Under the pieces are notes generated by a model. It had not been told where the DNA came from, searched no databases, and was given only the letters and a program-made list of their open reading frames with translations. Below, piece by piece: positions 49,438 to 59,200 of a DNA stretch of 64,000 nucleotides (position 1 is the stretch's first letter; every line of letters starts with the position of its first letter). The DNA lies in the NCBI RefSeq assembly GCF_037892195.1, contig NZ_JATACI010000002.1, positions 1,860,001 to 1,924,000 on the forward strand. Direction: 5' to 3'. The stretch comes from Yoonia sp. GPGPB17 (lineage in GTDB: Bacteria; Pseudomonadota; Alphaproteobacteria; Rhodobacterales; Rhodobacteraceae). A program made the translations under genes and the position numbers.

Positions 49438-49950
49438 ATGTTCGAGAAGGCCCGACGGCTTGTTCTAAGTGACAGGACTGCGGCGCGAAAGGCGCTCGCC
49501 GACGAGATCAGGAAGAACGAACGGGACGAGATCGACGCCGAACTCGACGCCCTGGAGGCCGACGAGCGCGAGCGTCAGGCGGCCGAGGAGGCGGAGGCCC
49601 TACGCGCGCAGCGCGCGGCGCAGACGCGCGAGGAACTGAACGCAATCAAGACCAAGCAGTACACGGCGGCACTTTCCTACGACGCCGCACTGGCGGCAGC
49701 AAACGACGCCTTCCAGCAACTCGAACTTCTGTCCAGCGAGACCGCACGACTGGAACGTGAGTTGGGCGTCGGCGACGGTCGGCGCCCCGTCATCGCCGGA
49801 CACGCCAGGTCGGGCGCTCTCGTGGCCGCGGCCTGGCACTCCGCCCGGCCGCTGGCCAAGCGTCTGGGCTTAAGGGCGGTACCCGGCACAGCACGCAACA
49901 TCCGTCCGCTGGCGACGATTTACCCCGGACCAGAGAGAGATGACGCATGA
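49438..49950 (+). CDS. Coiled-coil protein upstream of the relaxase (MobC-like position)
   Basis: This 170-aa protein starts at 49438, chosen for the ribosome-binding site AAGGAGG 7 nt before it; the frame extends to 49378. The first 100 residues are almost all Ala, Glu, Arg and Lys with heptads (ELDALEADERERQAAEEAEAL), a long coiled coil. The C-terminus is basic. It overlaps the relaxase gene by four bases (ATGA). Small coiled-coil partners encoded directly before relaxases often act as relaxosome accessory proteins; that is inferred from position. Confidence 0.65.
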   Translation: MFEKARRLVLSDRTAARKALADEIRKNERDEIDAELDALEADERERQAAEEAEALRAQRAAQTREELNAIKTKQYTAALSYDAALAAANDAFQQLELLSSETARLERELGVGDGRRPVIAGHARSGALVAAAWHSARPLAKRLGLRAVPGTARNIRPLATIYPGPERDDA

Positions 49951-51197
49951 ACACCACTGAATTCGACAAGGCATTGAAGCTGGCAGCGCATCTGATGAAC
50001 ATGCGCGACAATGATCACGTCGAGGTGCATGAGTTGCGCGGGTTTACGGCAGATGATCTGCACGGTGCATTTCAGGAAGCGGATGCCATCGCCAAAGGCA
50101 CCAAATGCCAAAAGTATCTATTCTCTTTGAGTCTCAGTCCGCCGGAAACAGAGAAGGTCTCTGCCGCAGATTTCGAGAAAGCCATTGCGCAAGCCGAAGA
50201 TCGGCTCGGCCTGACGGGGCAATCGCGCGCTATTGTCTTTCATGAGAAAGAAGGTCGCCGTCATGCTCATGTAGTTTGGTCACGGATCGACATTGATCAG
50301 ATGAAAGCCATCAACCTGCCGTTCTATAAGACCCGATTGAACGAGGTCTCAAAAGACTTGTTTCTCGAACATGGTTGGCGATTGCCTGACGGGTATCGTG
50401 ATCGGGAACAACGTGATCCGCGCAACTTCACACTTGCTGAGTGGCAACAAGCCAAGCGGCAGGGCAAAGATGCGAGAGAGATCAAGCGCACATTCCGAGA
50501 AGCATGGGCTGTCTCCGACACCAAGGAGGCCTTTGCCAATGCGCTTGAAGAAAAAGGCTATGTGCTGGCGCGCGGTGATCGACGCGGCTTTGTCGCTGTA
50601 GATGTTCACGGCGAAGTTTATGCAATACCGAAATGGATAGGGTTGAAGACAAAACAGGTTAAAGAAAAGCTTGGCGATCCAAAGGTGTTGCGCTCGGTTG
50701 AAGAAGCCAAAGACCACATCTCTCAGAAAATGCAGCATGCTTTATCTCGCTGGCAAAAGGACCTGGCTGAGAGAAAACGTGCGCTCAAGGTCAAGCAGGA
50801 ACAGCAAAGAAATCAGCTTGTCGAAAAACAGCGACAGGCGCATAGCCAGCTGGAAAAGAAACTAGAACAGCGCCGCATCTTCGAAGCCAAACAGCGGCAA
50901 GAGCGGTTCCGCACAGGTCTCAAAGGTCTGTGGGATCGTGTTCGCGGCGAGCATCGGCAGATCAGAGAACAAAATGAGAGAGAAGCATGGCAAGCCCATC
51001 TGCGCGATCAGAAGATCAAAGATGAGACGATATTCCGTGATCTTGAAGAACGCCGCCATCTCAAACGTGCTCAGTCGGTCGAACGGTCAACCCTCAACGA
51101 TCAAGCCAGAGATTTGGCGCAGGATCGAGAACGTTTCAACGAACTGCGCCATGACAAAAGTACCCGCCCCCGCGATGGGCCAGGTTTTGTGCGCTGA
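49947..51197 (+). CDS. MOBP-type relaxase/mobilisation nuclease
   Basis: The 416-aa protein has a VirD2/MobA-like N-terminal nuclease: ENDHVEVHEL-like NDHVEVHELRGF, KYLFSLSLSPPE, and H99-EKEGRR-H106-A-H108-VVWSRID, the histidine triad that binds the metal. A catalytic Tyr is not obvious in the first 20 residues, where this family usually has it further away. The C-terminal half is a basic coiled coil. It would nick at oriT for conjugal transfer. A fragment of a second copy lies at 33.6-33.9 kb. The VirD4-like coupling gene lies 9.3 kb downstream. Confidence 0.85.
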   Translation: MNTTEFDKALKLAAHLMNMRDNDHVEVHELRGFTADDLHGAFQEADAIAKGTKCQKYLFSLSLSPPETEKVSAADFEKAIAQAEDRLGLTGQSRAIVFHEKEGRRHAHVVWSRIDIDQMKAINLPFYKTRLNEVSKDLFLEHGWRLPDGYRDREQRDPRNFTLAEWQQAKRQGKDAREIKRTFREAWAVSDTKEAFANALEEKGYVLARGDRRGFVAVDVHGEVYAIPKWIGLKTKQVKEKLGDPKVLRSVEEAKDHISQKMQHALSRWQKDLAERKRALKVKQEQQRNQLVEKQRQAHSQLEKKLEQRRIFEAKQRQERFRTGLKGLWDRVRGEHRQIREQNEREAWQAHLRDQKIKDETIFRDLEERRHLKRAQSVERSTLNDQARDLAQDRERFNELRHDKSTRPRDGPGFVR

Positions 51198-51332
51198 TTA
51201 GCTTGCGCTTGCCGCTTTAAGATCAATCTTCCGGGGATGCTTCACTAAGAGCGATAGAAATCGCACACAAAAATTTGCCGTAAGGCTATATTTTCATTAT
51301 ATTATTTTAAAATTTCTAAAGAAAGTAGTGTT

Positions 51333-51545
51333 ATGAGTACAGTAAGTTCAGAGTTCAGAAAATTGATTGATGACGTCGACAACTCCAGAGACCTTGAGCA
51401 TGGTGAAGCCGAGTCCATGGTACGAGAAACCCTTATGGCCGCTAAGGGCGGTGACTTAAGCAACTTCGTTGGTCCAGAAGGTATTTCCGGCGTGACTATC
51501 GAAGATATTTCATCCGCACGTGAGGCCCTTGAAGCACAATTGTAG
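51333..51545 (+). CDS. Small acidic protein of unknown function
   Basis: This 70-aa protein (MSTVSSEFRKLIDDVDNSRDLEHG) is acidic and probably helical. It lies between the relaxase and the NTPase gene, same strand, preceded by GAAAGTAG. No domain is recognised; it may be part of the mobile module or a small regulator for the following genes. Confidence 0.5.
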   Translation: MSTVSSEFRKLIDDVDNSRDLEHGEAESMVRETLMAAKGGDLSNFVGPEGISGVTIEDISSAREALEAQL

Positions 51546-51647
51546 TTGTCGCTTGCCAGTAGGTGTCGTCAGCTGTGAGAATATTGTTTTGAATCGGTTG
51601 ACTGCTTCCAACGTTACGGTACGCTCCCCTGAAATGGGAGGAGCATA

Positions 51648-53144
51648 TTGTTTTCAGATTTTCAGCGAGCCAGCAATTCACATTTCAAGCTAGTAACCAG
51701 GGATGAACGTTTTTTAAGCATACCAGCCGCATCGGCAACTCCATCTCCAACCTATATTGAACGACTTATCGAAGATTTTCCCGATAGGCGCCCAATCTTC
51801 AACTCAATTCTTAAGCAACAGCAAAAGCTTCGATTTGGAACCAAGAACCGCGAGTGGTTCGACTATTACATCTGGCCTACATTTGAGGATATTCGCGCTT
51901 CTTACGCCGACATTGTAAACGACCCATATAATGGCAAATTGGAAAAGGAACAGGAAGCCGCATCTCGGTTCCTAAACTTCCCTGTTCTGGAAAACGGAAG
52001 GCCAAGCGGGCCAAAATCCATTGATAGATCAGCCAAGCTGGTCAGAAATGCTGTCAATGAAAGCGACGCACTTAATCAGCGGTTGGTGATGTCTGTAGTA
52101 GGAAAGGTAGGTAGCGGAAAATCCTGTTTCAGCCGTTTCTTATTTTCTTGTAGAAGGTCATATTTCCTTAAATCGAACATTATTTGCTCAAGAATTGCAT
52201 TTTCAGAGATTGACAATGAAATTTCCTCCCAGGGTTCTCTACGATATGCATACGGGCGAGTGGTCACTTGTTTGACGCGTGATGTTGCCTTGTCCTACAT
52301 TGTGGACCAGTCCTTCAGAAAGACCATAGATGCCCTCGCGTTTGAAGATGAAGCTAAGGCAGGTGCCCTTCACGAGTTACGAGCCGTTGCTCACGACCAT
52401 GCCAGAGCATTCGCAGATGCTTCGCAGGATCTGGTGCTCTGCAATAAAAACTTGTCATTTGACATTGGTAATTTAAGCGAACCAGTAAAGCTGGAAATTC
52501 TGTCTGTGGTTCACTCGATCGGTTTTCGGTTCTTGGTCTCACTCGATGGATTTGACCTCATAAATTGCATTGATTTCTATCAGCCATCCAAGCAAAAGGA
52601 GCTCTTCGATATCATTGCAGCAATAATTTACAGACGTTCTGGCATTGTCCGGAGCGCGTCAGGTAGTGCTGCTCTAAATACGTTAAATGGTATCCAATTG
52701 CATTTTGTCCTGTTTCTTCGGGATACGACCAGCGCTTATTTTGCGCAATTCAATCAAAGTGGCTTCGATCAAATTAATCCACGGTTGCAACTTCTCGCGC
52801 CACCAAGCTTTAATTTTCTAGCTGGTGGTGTCCTTGACCGGTTCTTGAAGTCAACCAAGGCCTTCAACAAGGATGAGCGCCGAGGGTTTCAGAAAAACTT
52901 TCAGCGGTACAGTGACGAATTAAGTACGGAACTTGAATTCGGAGAAAGCGCAAGCATTCTCAGCACATTTAACTTTAACGCCCGTAAGGCAAAAAGGTTT
53001 TTTGGGATTCTGCTTTGCGTAGCACTAGAGGAACGTCTCAGAGCATTTGGTGGCGAAGGCCTCAATACTAAAAACCTGATCAAGCAAGCCTTCTCTGATC
53101 GGACTTGGAAATCGATTATTCGTAGGCCGTATAAAATTTGGTAA
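51648..53144 (+). CDS. P-loop NTPase of unknown function, N-terminal 498 residues
   Basis: Starts with TTG at 51648 after GGGAGGAG. It has a Walker A motif VGKVGSGKS at residues 151-159 and a Walker B-like FRFLVSLDGFD at about 293-303 (D300), followed by IYRRS and FVLFLRDTTS, consistent with a STAND/AAA-like ATPase. The same reading frame reopens at about 53345 and runs to 53975 with continuing family-like sequence, so the intended protein is probably about 776 aa. The stop at 53142-53144 arises in a short out-of-frame patch. AT-rich compared with the core. Its location between mobilisation genes and a toxin-antitoxin pair suggests a defence role. Confidence 0.65.
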   Translation: MFSDFQRASNSHFKLVTRDERFLSIPAASATPSPTYIERLIEDFPDRRPIFNSILKQQQKLRFGTKNREWFDYYIWPTFEDIRASYADIVNDPYNGKLEKEQEAASRFLNFPVLENGRPSGPKSIDRSAKLVRNAVNESDALNQRLVMSVVGKVGSGKSCFSRFLFSCRRSYFLKSNIICSRIAFSEIDNEISSQGSLRYAYGRVVTCLTRDVALSYIVDQSFRKTIDALAFEDEAKAGALHELRAVAHDHARAFADASQDLVLCNKNLSFDIGNLSEPVKLEILSVVHSIGFRFLVSLDGFDLINCIDFYQPSKQKELFDIIAAIIYRRSGIVRSASGSAALNTLNGIQLHFVLFLRDTTSAYFAQFNQSGFDQINPRLQLLAPPSFNFLAGGVLDRFLKSTKAFNKDERRGFQKNFQRYSDELSTELEFGESASILSTFNFNARKAKRFFGILLCVALEERLRAFGGEGLNTKNLIKQAFSDRTWKSIIRRPYKIW

Positions 53145-53151
53145 GCACTAA

Positions 53152-53975
53152 TACGCGAAGGCGAATCCCGAAGAAAATACCTCCAAATATATCAAAGATA
53201 TTGCTGACAAGTATCGAAACGGAAGTGGGCTTGATGAAGTTCGCCATCTAACGAAAATAGAGAATTTTCTTAGTAGGTTTGACAATATTTTCAACTACTA
53301 TTTGGATGACCCCTTCAATCCAAAGTACCCATTTGCGAATGCCGTAGACGGAGACAAGTTGAGCTGTCTGCTTATCCCTTTGAGAGTGACGCAGTTTCTA
53401 AAGATCAAGGGGATTCCTCCGGGGCAGAAATTACGGATTTCCTCAACAACCTTGGCTATAAAATTACCGATGAAGATATCATATTAATAATGGCCGTCTT
53501 AACGAGAGCTCGATATGTAAAAATCAATCGAATAGGTGCCCCGGACTTTTCAACATCATCATTCAGGATCGAGCGCCATGGGCGCTACTTATTGGATAAA
53601 GTTTTGTTCAATAGCGTCTATTTGGAGACCGTTGCGGTAAAAAGCCTTTGCCCAGGATTTGTAAACAAGCACCTGAGAATTACCGGGAATGTATCAAATA
53701 AGAGGGACATAGCAGCAAATGCGATTATCAATATGGCCGCATTCTTGAAATATATTAGACTTCACGAATCCGAAGAGCGCAAAAACTATCAAACAGCCAT
53801 AAAAGATAAGCACCTAACCCCGATCAAGTATGATAAGATTTTCTTGTTTTCTGATATTGTGAGTAGCCTCAAAGAGCCGATAGATGCGATGATTGATGAT
53901 ATCGCATCCCAGCAAATTGGCTCTCAGAAACGTTTAGATTTCATTCGTTCTTCTCTAGCTAACATTCAAGGGTAG
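53152..53975 (+). pseudogene. C-terminal part of the P-loop NTPase, separated by two compensating indels
   Basis: The segment 53152 to about 53350 continues in a second frame (YAKANPEENTSKYIKD, DPFNPKYPFANAVDG). From about 53345 the original frame resumes (YPFESDAVSKDQGDSSG, ITDEDIILIMAVL) to the stop at 53973-53975. One insertion and one deletion about 200 bp apart would explain this. The 161-codon open frame from 53490 is the tail of the same protein rather than an independent gene. Whether the breaks are real decay or sequencing errors is undecided. Confidence 0.6.
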
Positions 53976-53979
53976 TCAC

Positions 53980-54303
53980 ATGTTACCCAATTTGATTGAA
54001 GTTGTTTATGCGGTTGGTGGGTTTTGCCTAGGCGCAGCTAGTCGGTTAGGAATTGTATATCTACGCGAATACTGGTCTAGAAGGAATTCAGATCGATCCA
54101 AGCTCATTAAATTGCTCGATAAATACCCAGGATCACAGATAGACCTGACTCTTCAGAAATCATGGGCAGAAAGCCTCCGCATTTGTATTAGAGAATTGGA
54201 TATTTCGTCCACAAAGAAAAAGTTGCTGTCCGCGAAGCTCCTATACGATGAGTCGAAGATTTCTTTTGTGGAACTGCACAAATATGTTGAAGATAGACTT
54301 TGA
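53980..54303 (+). CDS. Small membrane-anchored protein following the NTPase
   Basis: This 107-aa protein begins with a hydrophobic segment (NLIEVVYAVGGFCLGAASRLGIVYL) followed by a charged helical cytoplasmic part (REYWSRRNSDRSKLIKLL). It starts 4 bp after the NTPase stop, so it is coupled to it. No domain is recognised. A P-loop NTPase followed by a small one-helix protein is compatible with a sensor/effector pair, but this is a guess. Confidence 0.6.
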   Translation: MLPNLIEVVYAVGGFCLGAASRLGIVYLREYWSRRNSDRSKLIKLLDKYPGSQIDLTLQKSWAESLRICIRELDISSTKKKLLSAKLLYDESKISFVELHKYVEDRL

Positions 54304-54358
54304 TTTGTAGCTTAGATCGATATTAGTAACCCGGTAAAGTTAACCGCTGCGTTGAAAA

Positions 54359-54814
54359 TCAGCGCCCTCGGTCGTCCTGGTCTCTTTTGACGGTTTTGAG
54401 AATGCGGCGTTGCCCGTAAAACCTGACCTGTTCAAAGGCACGTTTTGTGAGTTGCTGTGGTAGCATACCAAATGACCAATGCCCTTTGCGCGCCTCTGTC
54501 ACGCCGAACGGGATGTGGTCTTTCTCCCAAATCAGCGTGTTGACCTCATGGGTTTTAATCCAGCATTTATCTGGATCAAGGCCAAGATGAGCAGCGACCT
54601 TTGCGGGCATCTCAACGGCGTGTTTCTCTTTTGAGGGCGGCGTATGGGTGATTGGGCATAGGATGACTTCGCGGCTGCCATCCTTGTTTTCAGCAGTCGC
54701 AAGGATGATGGCACAAGGGCGATCTTTTCGCCCGTGCTCCTGTCCTTGGTCTGCTTCGTCTTTCCAGAGAAAATCGTATCTGATAACCAGCCCTGCCTTA
54801 GGAGTAAGTGCCAA
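54359..54814 (-). CDS. PemK/MazF-like toxin
   Basis: This 151-aa protein fits the PemK-like group of MazF-fold RNases: GLVIRYDFLWKDEADQGQEHGRKDRPCAIIL (beta strands with RPCAII), EVILCPITHTPPS, WIKTHEVNTLIWE and FGMLPQQLTKRAFEQV. The antitoxin gene of Phd type lies 3 bp upstream. Toxins of this fold cleave mRNA; this longer type is widespread on alphaproteobacterial plasmids and islands. Confidence 0.82.
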   Translation of the reverse strand: MALTPKAGLVIRYDFLWKDEADQGQEHGRKDRPCAIILATAENKDGSREVILCPITHTPPSKEKHAVEMPAKVAAHLGLDPDKCWIKTHEVNTLIWEKDHIPFGVTEARKGHWSFGMLPQQLTKRAFEQVRFYGQRRILKTVKRDQDDRGR

Positions 54815-54817
54815 GCG

Positions 54818-55081
54818 TTACTCCATCAAGTGGTCAAGGTCTGGTGTTGCTTCGCCTTGAAAGCCTTTTTCGAGTTCCGCCTTTAGATGCTCGGGCAACT
54901 CGTCGGGGTAGTAAGCGCGGCGTGTGTCAAAGGACTTAAGCCGTTCATATTCATCAACATCTACCAGAACGCGCAGCGGGCGATTATGTTTGGTGATGAA
55001 GACAGGGGCTTTGCCCGCTTCATCAATGTACTGCCCTGCACGGGTCTGAAACTCTGTCGAGCTGACTGTAACGTCTGACAT
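54818..55081 (-). CDS. Phd/YefM-type antitoxin
   Basis: The 87-aa protein has the Phd/YefM fold: TVSSTEFQTRAGQYIDEAGKAPVFITKHNRPLRVLVDVDEYERL, a DNA-binding N-terminal half, and an unstructured acidic C-terminus (ATPDLDHLME) that would bind the PemK-like toxin. The promoter and palindromic sequence just upstream suggest autoregulation. Confidence 0.85.
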   Translation of the reverse strand: MSDVTVSSTEFQTRAGQYIDEAGKAPVFITKHNRPLRVLVDVDEYERLKSFDTRRAYYPDELPEHLKAELEKGFQGEATPDLDHLME

Positions 55082-55101
55082 GGCATATCTCCTTTCTCAC
55101 T

Positions 55102-55130
55102 ATAATAGCTAAAACAGCCAGAATAGTCAA
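55102..55130 (-). promoter_or_regulatory. Sigma70-type promoter of the Phd-PemK operon
   Basis: On the minus strand TTGACT (55125-55130) and TATTAT (55102-55107) are separated by exactly 17 bp. An AAAGGAG ribosome-binding site follows before the ATG at 55081. The AGCTATTATAGT stretch over the -10 box could serve as antitoxin operator. Confidence 0.72.
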
Positions 55131-55151
55131 GAATATGGACGTTAACATGTC

Positions 55152-55445
55152 TCAAAACAAGCAAAGCTGACGGCTGTCCTCGATGTACTTTTTCCACGAC
55201 TTTGATCTGGCTTCTTCATCCAGCCACGCCGTGACCTGATCGACCAACGTGCCTTCATTGGCCTCGACCGTTCCCACAGGGTGAAAATGGGAACGATAGC
55301 CCGACTCTGTGATCGGTAGCGGCGCGCGCTCTGGATTGATGCTTTTGATCTCAAGATGGGCGATATGACCGCCAAAGTCCTCTGGCTTATAGGTCAGTTC
55401 AATCTCAATGCCCTGCCATGTCAGTCTGTGTGTTTCTTCCCTCAT
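55152..55445 (-). CDS. Small protein of unknown function in the ardA operon
   Basis: This 97-aa protein (MREETHRLTWQGIEIELTYKPE) starts 1 bp after the ardA stop (TGATATG), so it is translated with it. It is a small alpha/beta soluble protein with histidines at GGHIAHLEIKS and YRSHFHPVGT; DUF-type genes of this kind recur next to ardA on alphaproteobacterial mobile elements, but I cannot name the family. Confidence 0.65.
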   Translation of the reverse strand: MREETHRLTWQGIEIELTYKPEDFGGHIAHLEIKSINPERAPLPITESGYRSHFHPVGTVEANEGTLVDQVTAWLDEEARSKSWKKYIEDSRQLCLF

Positions 55446-55446
55446 A

Positions 55447-55965
55447 TCAATGGCTCCAGAACACGTGGACTTTGTGGGAGCATGTATCGATGGTGAAGAC
55501 ATCATTGATTTCGATATCCCGCGCCATCGCTTCATAGTCGATGTAGTAGCGCAAGTTTTCAGGAATTTCGGTGCTTTGCTCGGTCAGCTCTTCAGCAAAC
55601 TCAGCCAAAGATTTGTATTCCCCTGCATAGGCATCCTCGATGGCTTTCTTGGCCTCATCTAAACTGCCCAGATGGTTGATAAGCTGCCCACCAATCTCAC
55701 CATGTTCCGAGATGAACGCCGCCAGTTCTGAAACCGCGGCAAAGCCCTCACACTCGGACAGTTGCACACCCTCAAAGCCCTCATAATCATGGATCGCCCA
55801 TTCTTCGGCGTCTTCCATTGGTGAGGCCGCAAGCATGGCTTTCACATCGTCATAGATGACATCGGCATCCTGTTCCGCATCAATCCAGCATCCATGCAGG
55901 ATGCCGTTGTTGTATGCCGCCAGACAGGCAACATAGACTCTGATATCTCCTTCAAACTGTTTCAT
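55447..55965 (-). CDS. ardA: ArdA-like antirestriction protein
   Basis: Starting at 55965 (MKQFEGDIRVYVACLAAYNNG) the protein has 172 aa, the usual ArdA length. It is strongly acidic (about a quarter Asp/Glu), with family segments RVYVACLAAYNNGILHGCWIDA, EEWAIHDYEGFEG and LRYYIDYEAMARDIEI. ArdA mimics B-form DNA and blocks type I restriction enzymes, protecting incoming conjugal DNA. Presence with relaxase and coupling-protein genes supports a conjugative origin for this segment. Confidence 0.88.
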   Translation of the reverse strand: MKQFEGDIRVYVACLAAYNNGILHGCWIDAEQDADVIYDDVKAMLAASPMEDAEEWAIHDYEGFEGVQLSECEGFAAVSELAAFISEHGEIGGQLINHLGSLDEAKKAIEDAYAGEYKSLAEFAEELTEQSTEIPENLRYYIDYEAMARDIEINDVFTIDTCSHKVHVFWSH

Positions 55966-56201
55966 TTTCTTCCCCTTTCTCTTGGGTATGGGTTGCTCAT
56001 GCAACCTTGCCCTTCGGCGAGAATGGGGGTGCAAACGGAAGGTAAAATCGGCGAAAGATTATCGTCGTTGTTGGGGGAGACCTTCAGGGGGAGCCGACAA
56101 CGATCATAATCTGTTCGATCTGTTTTGCCTGAAGTGCGCCGGGGCGAAGCCCCAAGGAATAGTGGCTCGTCAAAGCAAGACTGCCACGTCAAACAAGCTC
56201 T

Positions 56202-59200
56202 CTAGTTCTCATTGTGACGGATTGACAAAGCCGTCGACACAGCATCGGAAAAGTTTTCAGCAGGAAGAAAGTGGCCTGAGACCCAATTAGTAATGAATGC
56301 TCTCAGATTTCTGGTCGCATTGATGTAAATAACGGCCAAAATATCTTGCCAGTCTTCTTTCCTAAACCGGATCAAATTGCGCAATACAATACTGCAAGTG
56401 CTTTTCTTCTCCGGAAGTGAAAGCGATCTTTCCGCCCAAATCAAACCGATGCAGTCGCTTGCAACGCTAAAATGAGAAAAGACATCCGCGTCCTTTGTTC
56501 CTAAGAAATTGGCTATGGCGGAAAAATCAGCTAGCTCAAAATCTGCTCGGTTGATCGCGATTTGCGCAAGTACAGCCCCTTGCACAGACAAGTGACTGTG
56601 ATTGCGATAGGCTAGGCCAACTGTGAATTTACAGTAATCGTTTGCATTCAACATGCCGTGAGCGGCAGCATACATAAAAACAGATTGGAGCCAAACGCCT
56701 TCGCAGTTGATCTCCTGCTTGGCCAACAAGCGATATGCCAGATCTTCAGTCAGTAGCAACTTATCATCAGATGCACAGAATGCGGCGTCTAGCAAGTCTG
56801 GGGAAAAGCTCTCTATCAGTTCTCTTGATACTTCTGGAATTTCATCGGGCGCTTCCCCTGGAAGAATCTCACAATTCTCGTTTACCTGCTCATGTACGTC
56901 CCGAATGAAGCATGCCTGACCCAAGGCTTCCTCGGCAGTGCGCTCCTCTTTATAGAAATTCCCATCCTTCCAGTGGACTCCAAAGCTGTCATCTTGATTG
57001 TTTTCCGCTTCAACGAGCATCTTTGTAATTTCATCAAAACAACTTTGCGCAATATGTACTTGCCCAAAGACACTCTTCACGACTTCGAAAGCTTTCAATG
57101 TGGCTATCGTCCATGCCGTATAGGCATCTATCACAACTCCATGCATGCGTTTTTCATCAATGAGTTGCATTGCATTCTGTCGTTCGGCATTGTTTCCATT
57201 GCAAGTTTTGATCGGGTGACCGTCGTTGCGGACGCCATGTGCAAACTCGATAGCGGTATTGTTTAGCATTGATGCTACAACGGAAATTGGAAATCCTTGA
57301 TTCACGTAGAAATCTGCTTGCGACTGAATTCTCTCCGAACGTTCCCTTATGAAATCTAAAATGGGCTGTACATTCTCGCCGACAGACTGAAGGCTGCCCA
57401 TGATGGTTGAGCCTGGGAAACGCCTTGAAAATTCATCCATAATCGTCCGACACGCGCGGCCGTACTTATGTTGCACCTCGACAATTTCCCAAGAAATATC
57501 TGGGCCTCCAAACGCGTTGGCCCCTTTAAACGTATGGCCGCAACCTTGCTCAAGACACGCATTTGTAAATAGGTGATCGTGTGGAAATATTTTTGAAAAC
57601 AGGTGTTTAGCTTCTTGATCAGGACTATCACTGACGAGAAATTCAAGGTGATCGCCGCTATCACTTCTTAGCATTACCCAAACATCAGAACCAACTTTGG
57701 TGGCACTCGGAACAACGAGTTCGTTTTTACCGGTTCTAGTGTTCATCAGCACAAGTGTACAAAATGCTGCATGAACTTCTGGTGACCCGGCGTTTTCTGA
57801 TAGCGCTTCGTAGGCAAGCCTCATGGCTCGTTCTGGATGTCCATGAGACATCAATGCATGCGCGAATGTTGCCTTGTCTTGAGCTTCACCCCGCAATTCA
57901 AGATTGAGCATTTCGTCGATTGTCTCTTCGATCTTCTTATGTTTCTGCGCACGCAATAAGACTGATAGAAGGGGTAGATAGTAACCTAATTCTGGCGTTT
58001 CCGACCGATTAATAGCGTTTCTGTAGCATCGCTCTGCCTGAGCCAAAGCACCCCTATTGAAATGAAAGACCGCCTCTCGTTCGACGTAATAGTTAGTCTC
58101 AGAAATGTCATCTGGAAGACGCTTAAAGAATGCGACGGCGGAACGAGTTGCTGGCGAGGCATTAACAAATGCGGTCGCTAGAAGGCGCAGTTCGTCGTTG
58201 TCTCGTTCTTGATCGATGTGACCACTGAGCATCTGAATTATGGTATGCCAGTCGCGTTTTTTATAGGCGAAGTGGGCGAACATAGCTCGTGCAGCACCTT
58301 CTTCTGATGCTGCTATCCGTTCTCTGGCCTTCAAAAATATGAGCTCAGCCTCTTCAAAAAATCCCTTCTCATCCATTGAATTGAGGAGCAGGATGAAGGA
58401 ACGAGCATCATCTTTGATGTTGTTGCTGAGTGTTACAAATTTTGAAACCGAAATCTCACCTTTGAATGACATAACTTCGGCAATTTCGGCTGCGAATGAA
58501 AATAATTCCCTCTCGTGATCCTCTGCCAAGTCATTGATTTTGGGCTTTAGTTCTAGGATTTGCTCCCAATCTTTCTTTTGGAGCGCGTTGTAGAAGGTGA
58601 AATGAAATTTGGGCCTCTCCGACTGGACGGAAGCGAGGGAGCGCCCAAAGAGGTCGTGCTCCCCAAGATTGAAAGCCATTTGGGCAACTCGTATAGCGAA
58701 AGCATCGTCAAGAAGAAGAGCAGCGTGTTTGCCTTCAACCAAATTCTTGACGGTTTCAACATCGCTCAACAGATCGCAGCACAGCACTAAGTTTGTGGCC
58801 AACCCAAAATACTCGGACTTCAACTCCCGTTGACTTTCGTCAAATTTTCTCCACAGCCGCAAAAGAGCAGATTTTGCAGCATTCAACTCATCAATTTCAG
58901 ATGCAGGTACGCCGTGGCGGCTGACAACCTTTTCATCAATTAGTATGCGATCTAATGTTGCTTCCGCGGAAGCTTGAACGACAAACTCATCATCTGGGTA
59001 GAGTTCAGCCAGTTCATGCGCAAATGTCCACCAATTCGGCCTAACTTCTCGCTGCCTCAGAAAAAATAGGTAACCGATCTGTACAGGCTTCGTCGACCGA
59101 ATGGCCTCTGGAACGGCGTCAAGAGGGCTATGTTCGGTTTCTCTAAATCTTAGAGCCTGGACTAAGTAACCCGCCAGTTCCTCGTTGCTGGGATCGGACT

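Noticed and set aside
56020..56110. Imperfect inverted repeat (ATCGTCGTTGTTGG with CCGACAACGATCAT) upstream of ardA as a single-strand promoter or second oriT
   Set aside because: Several mismatches and no supporting feature; too weak to call.
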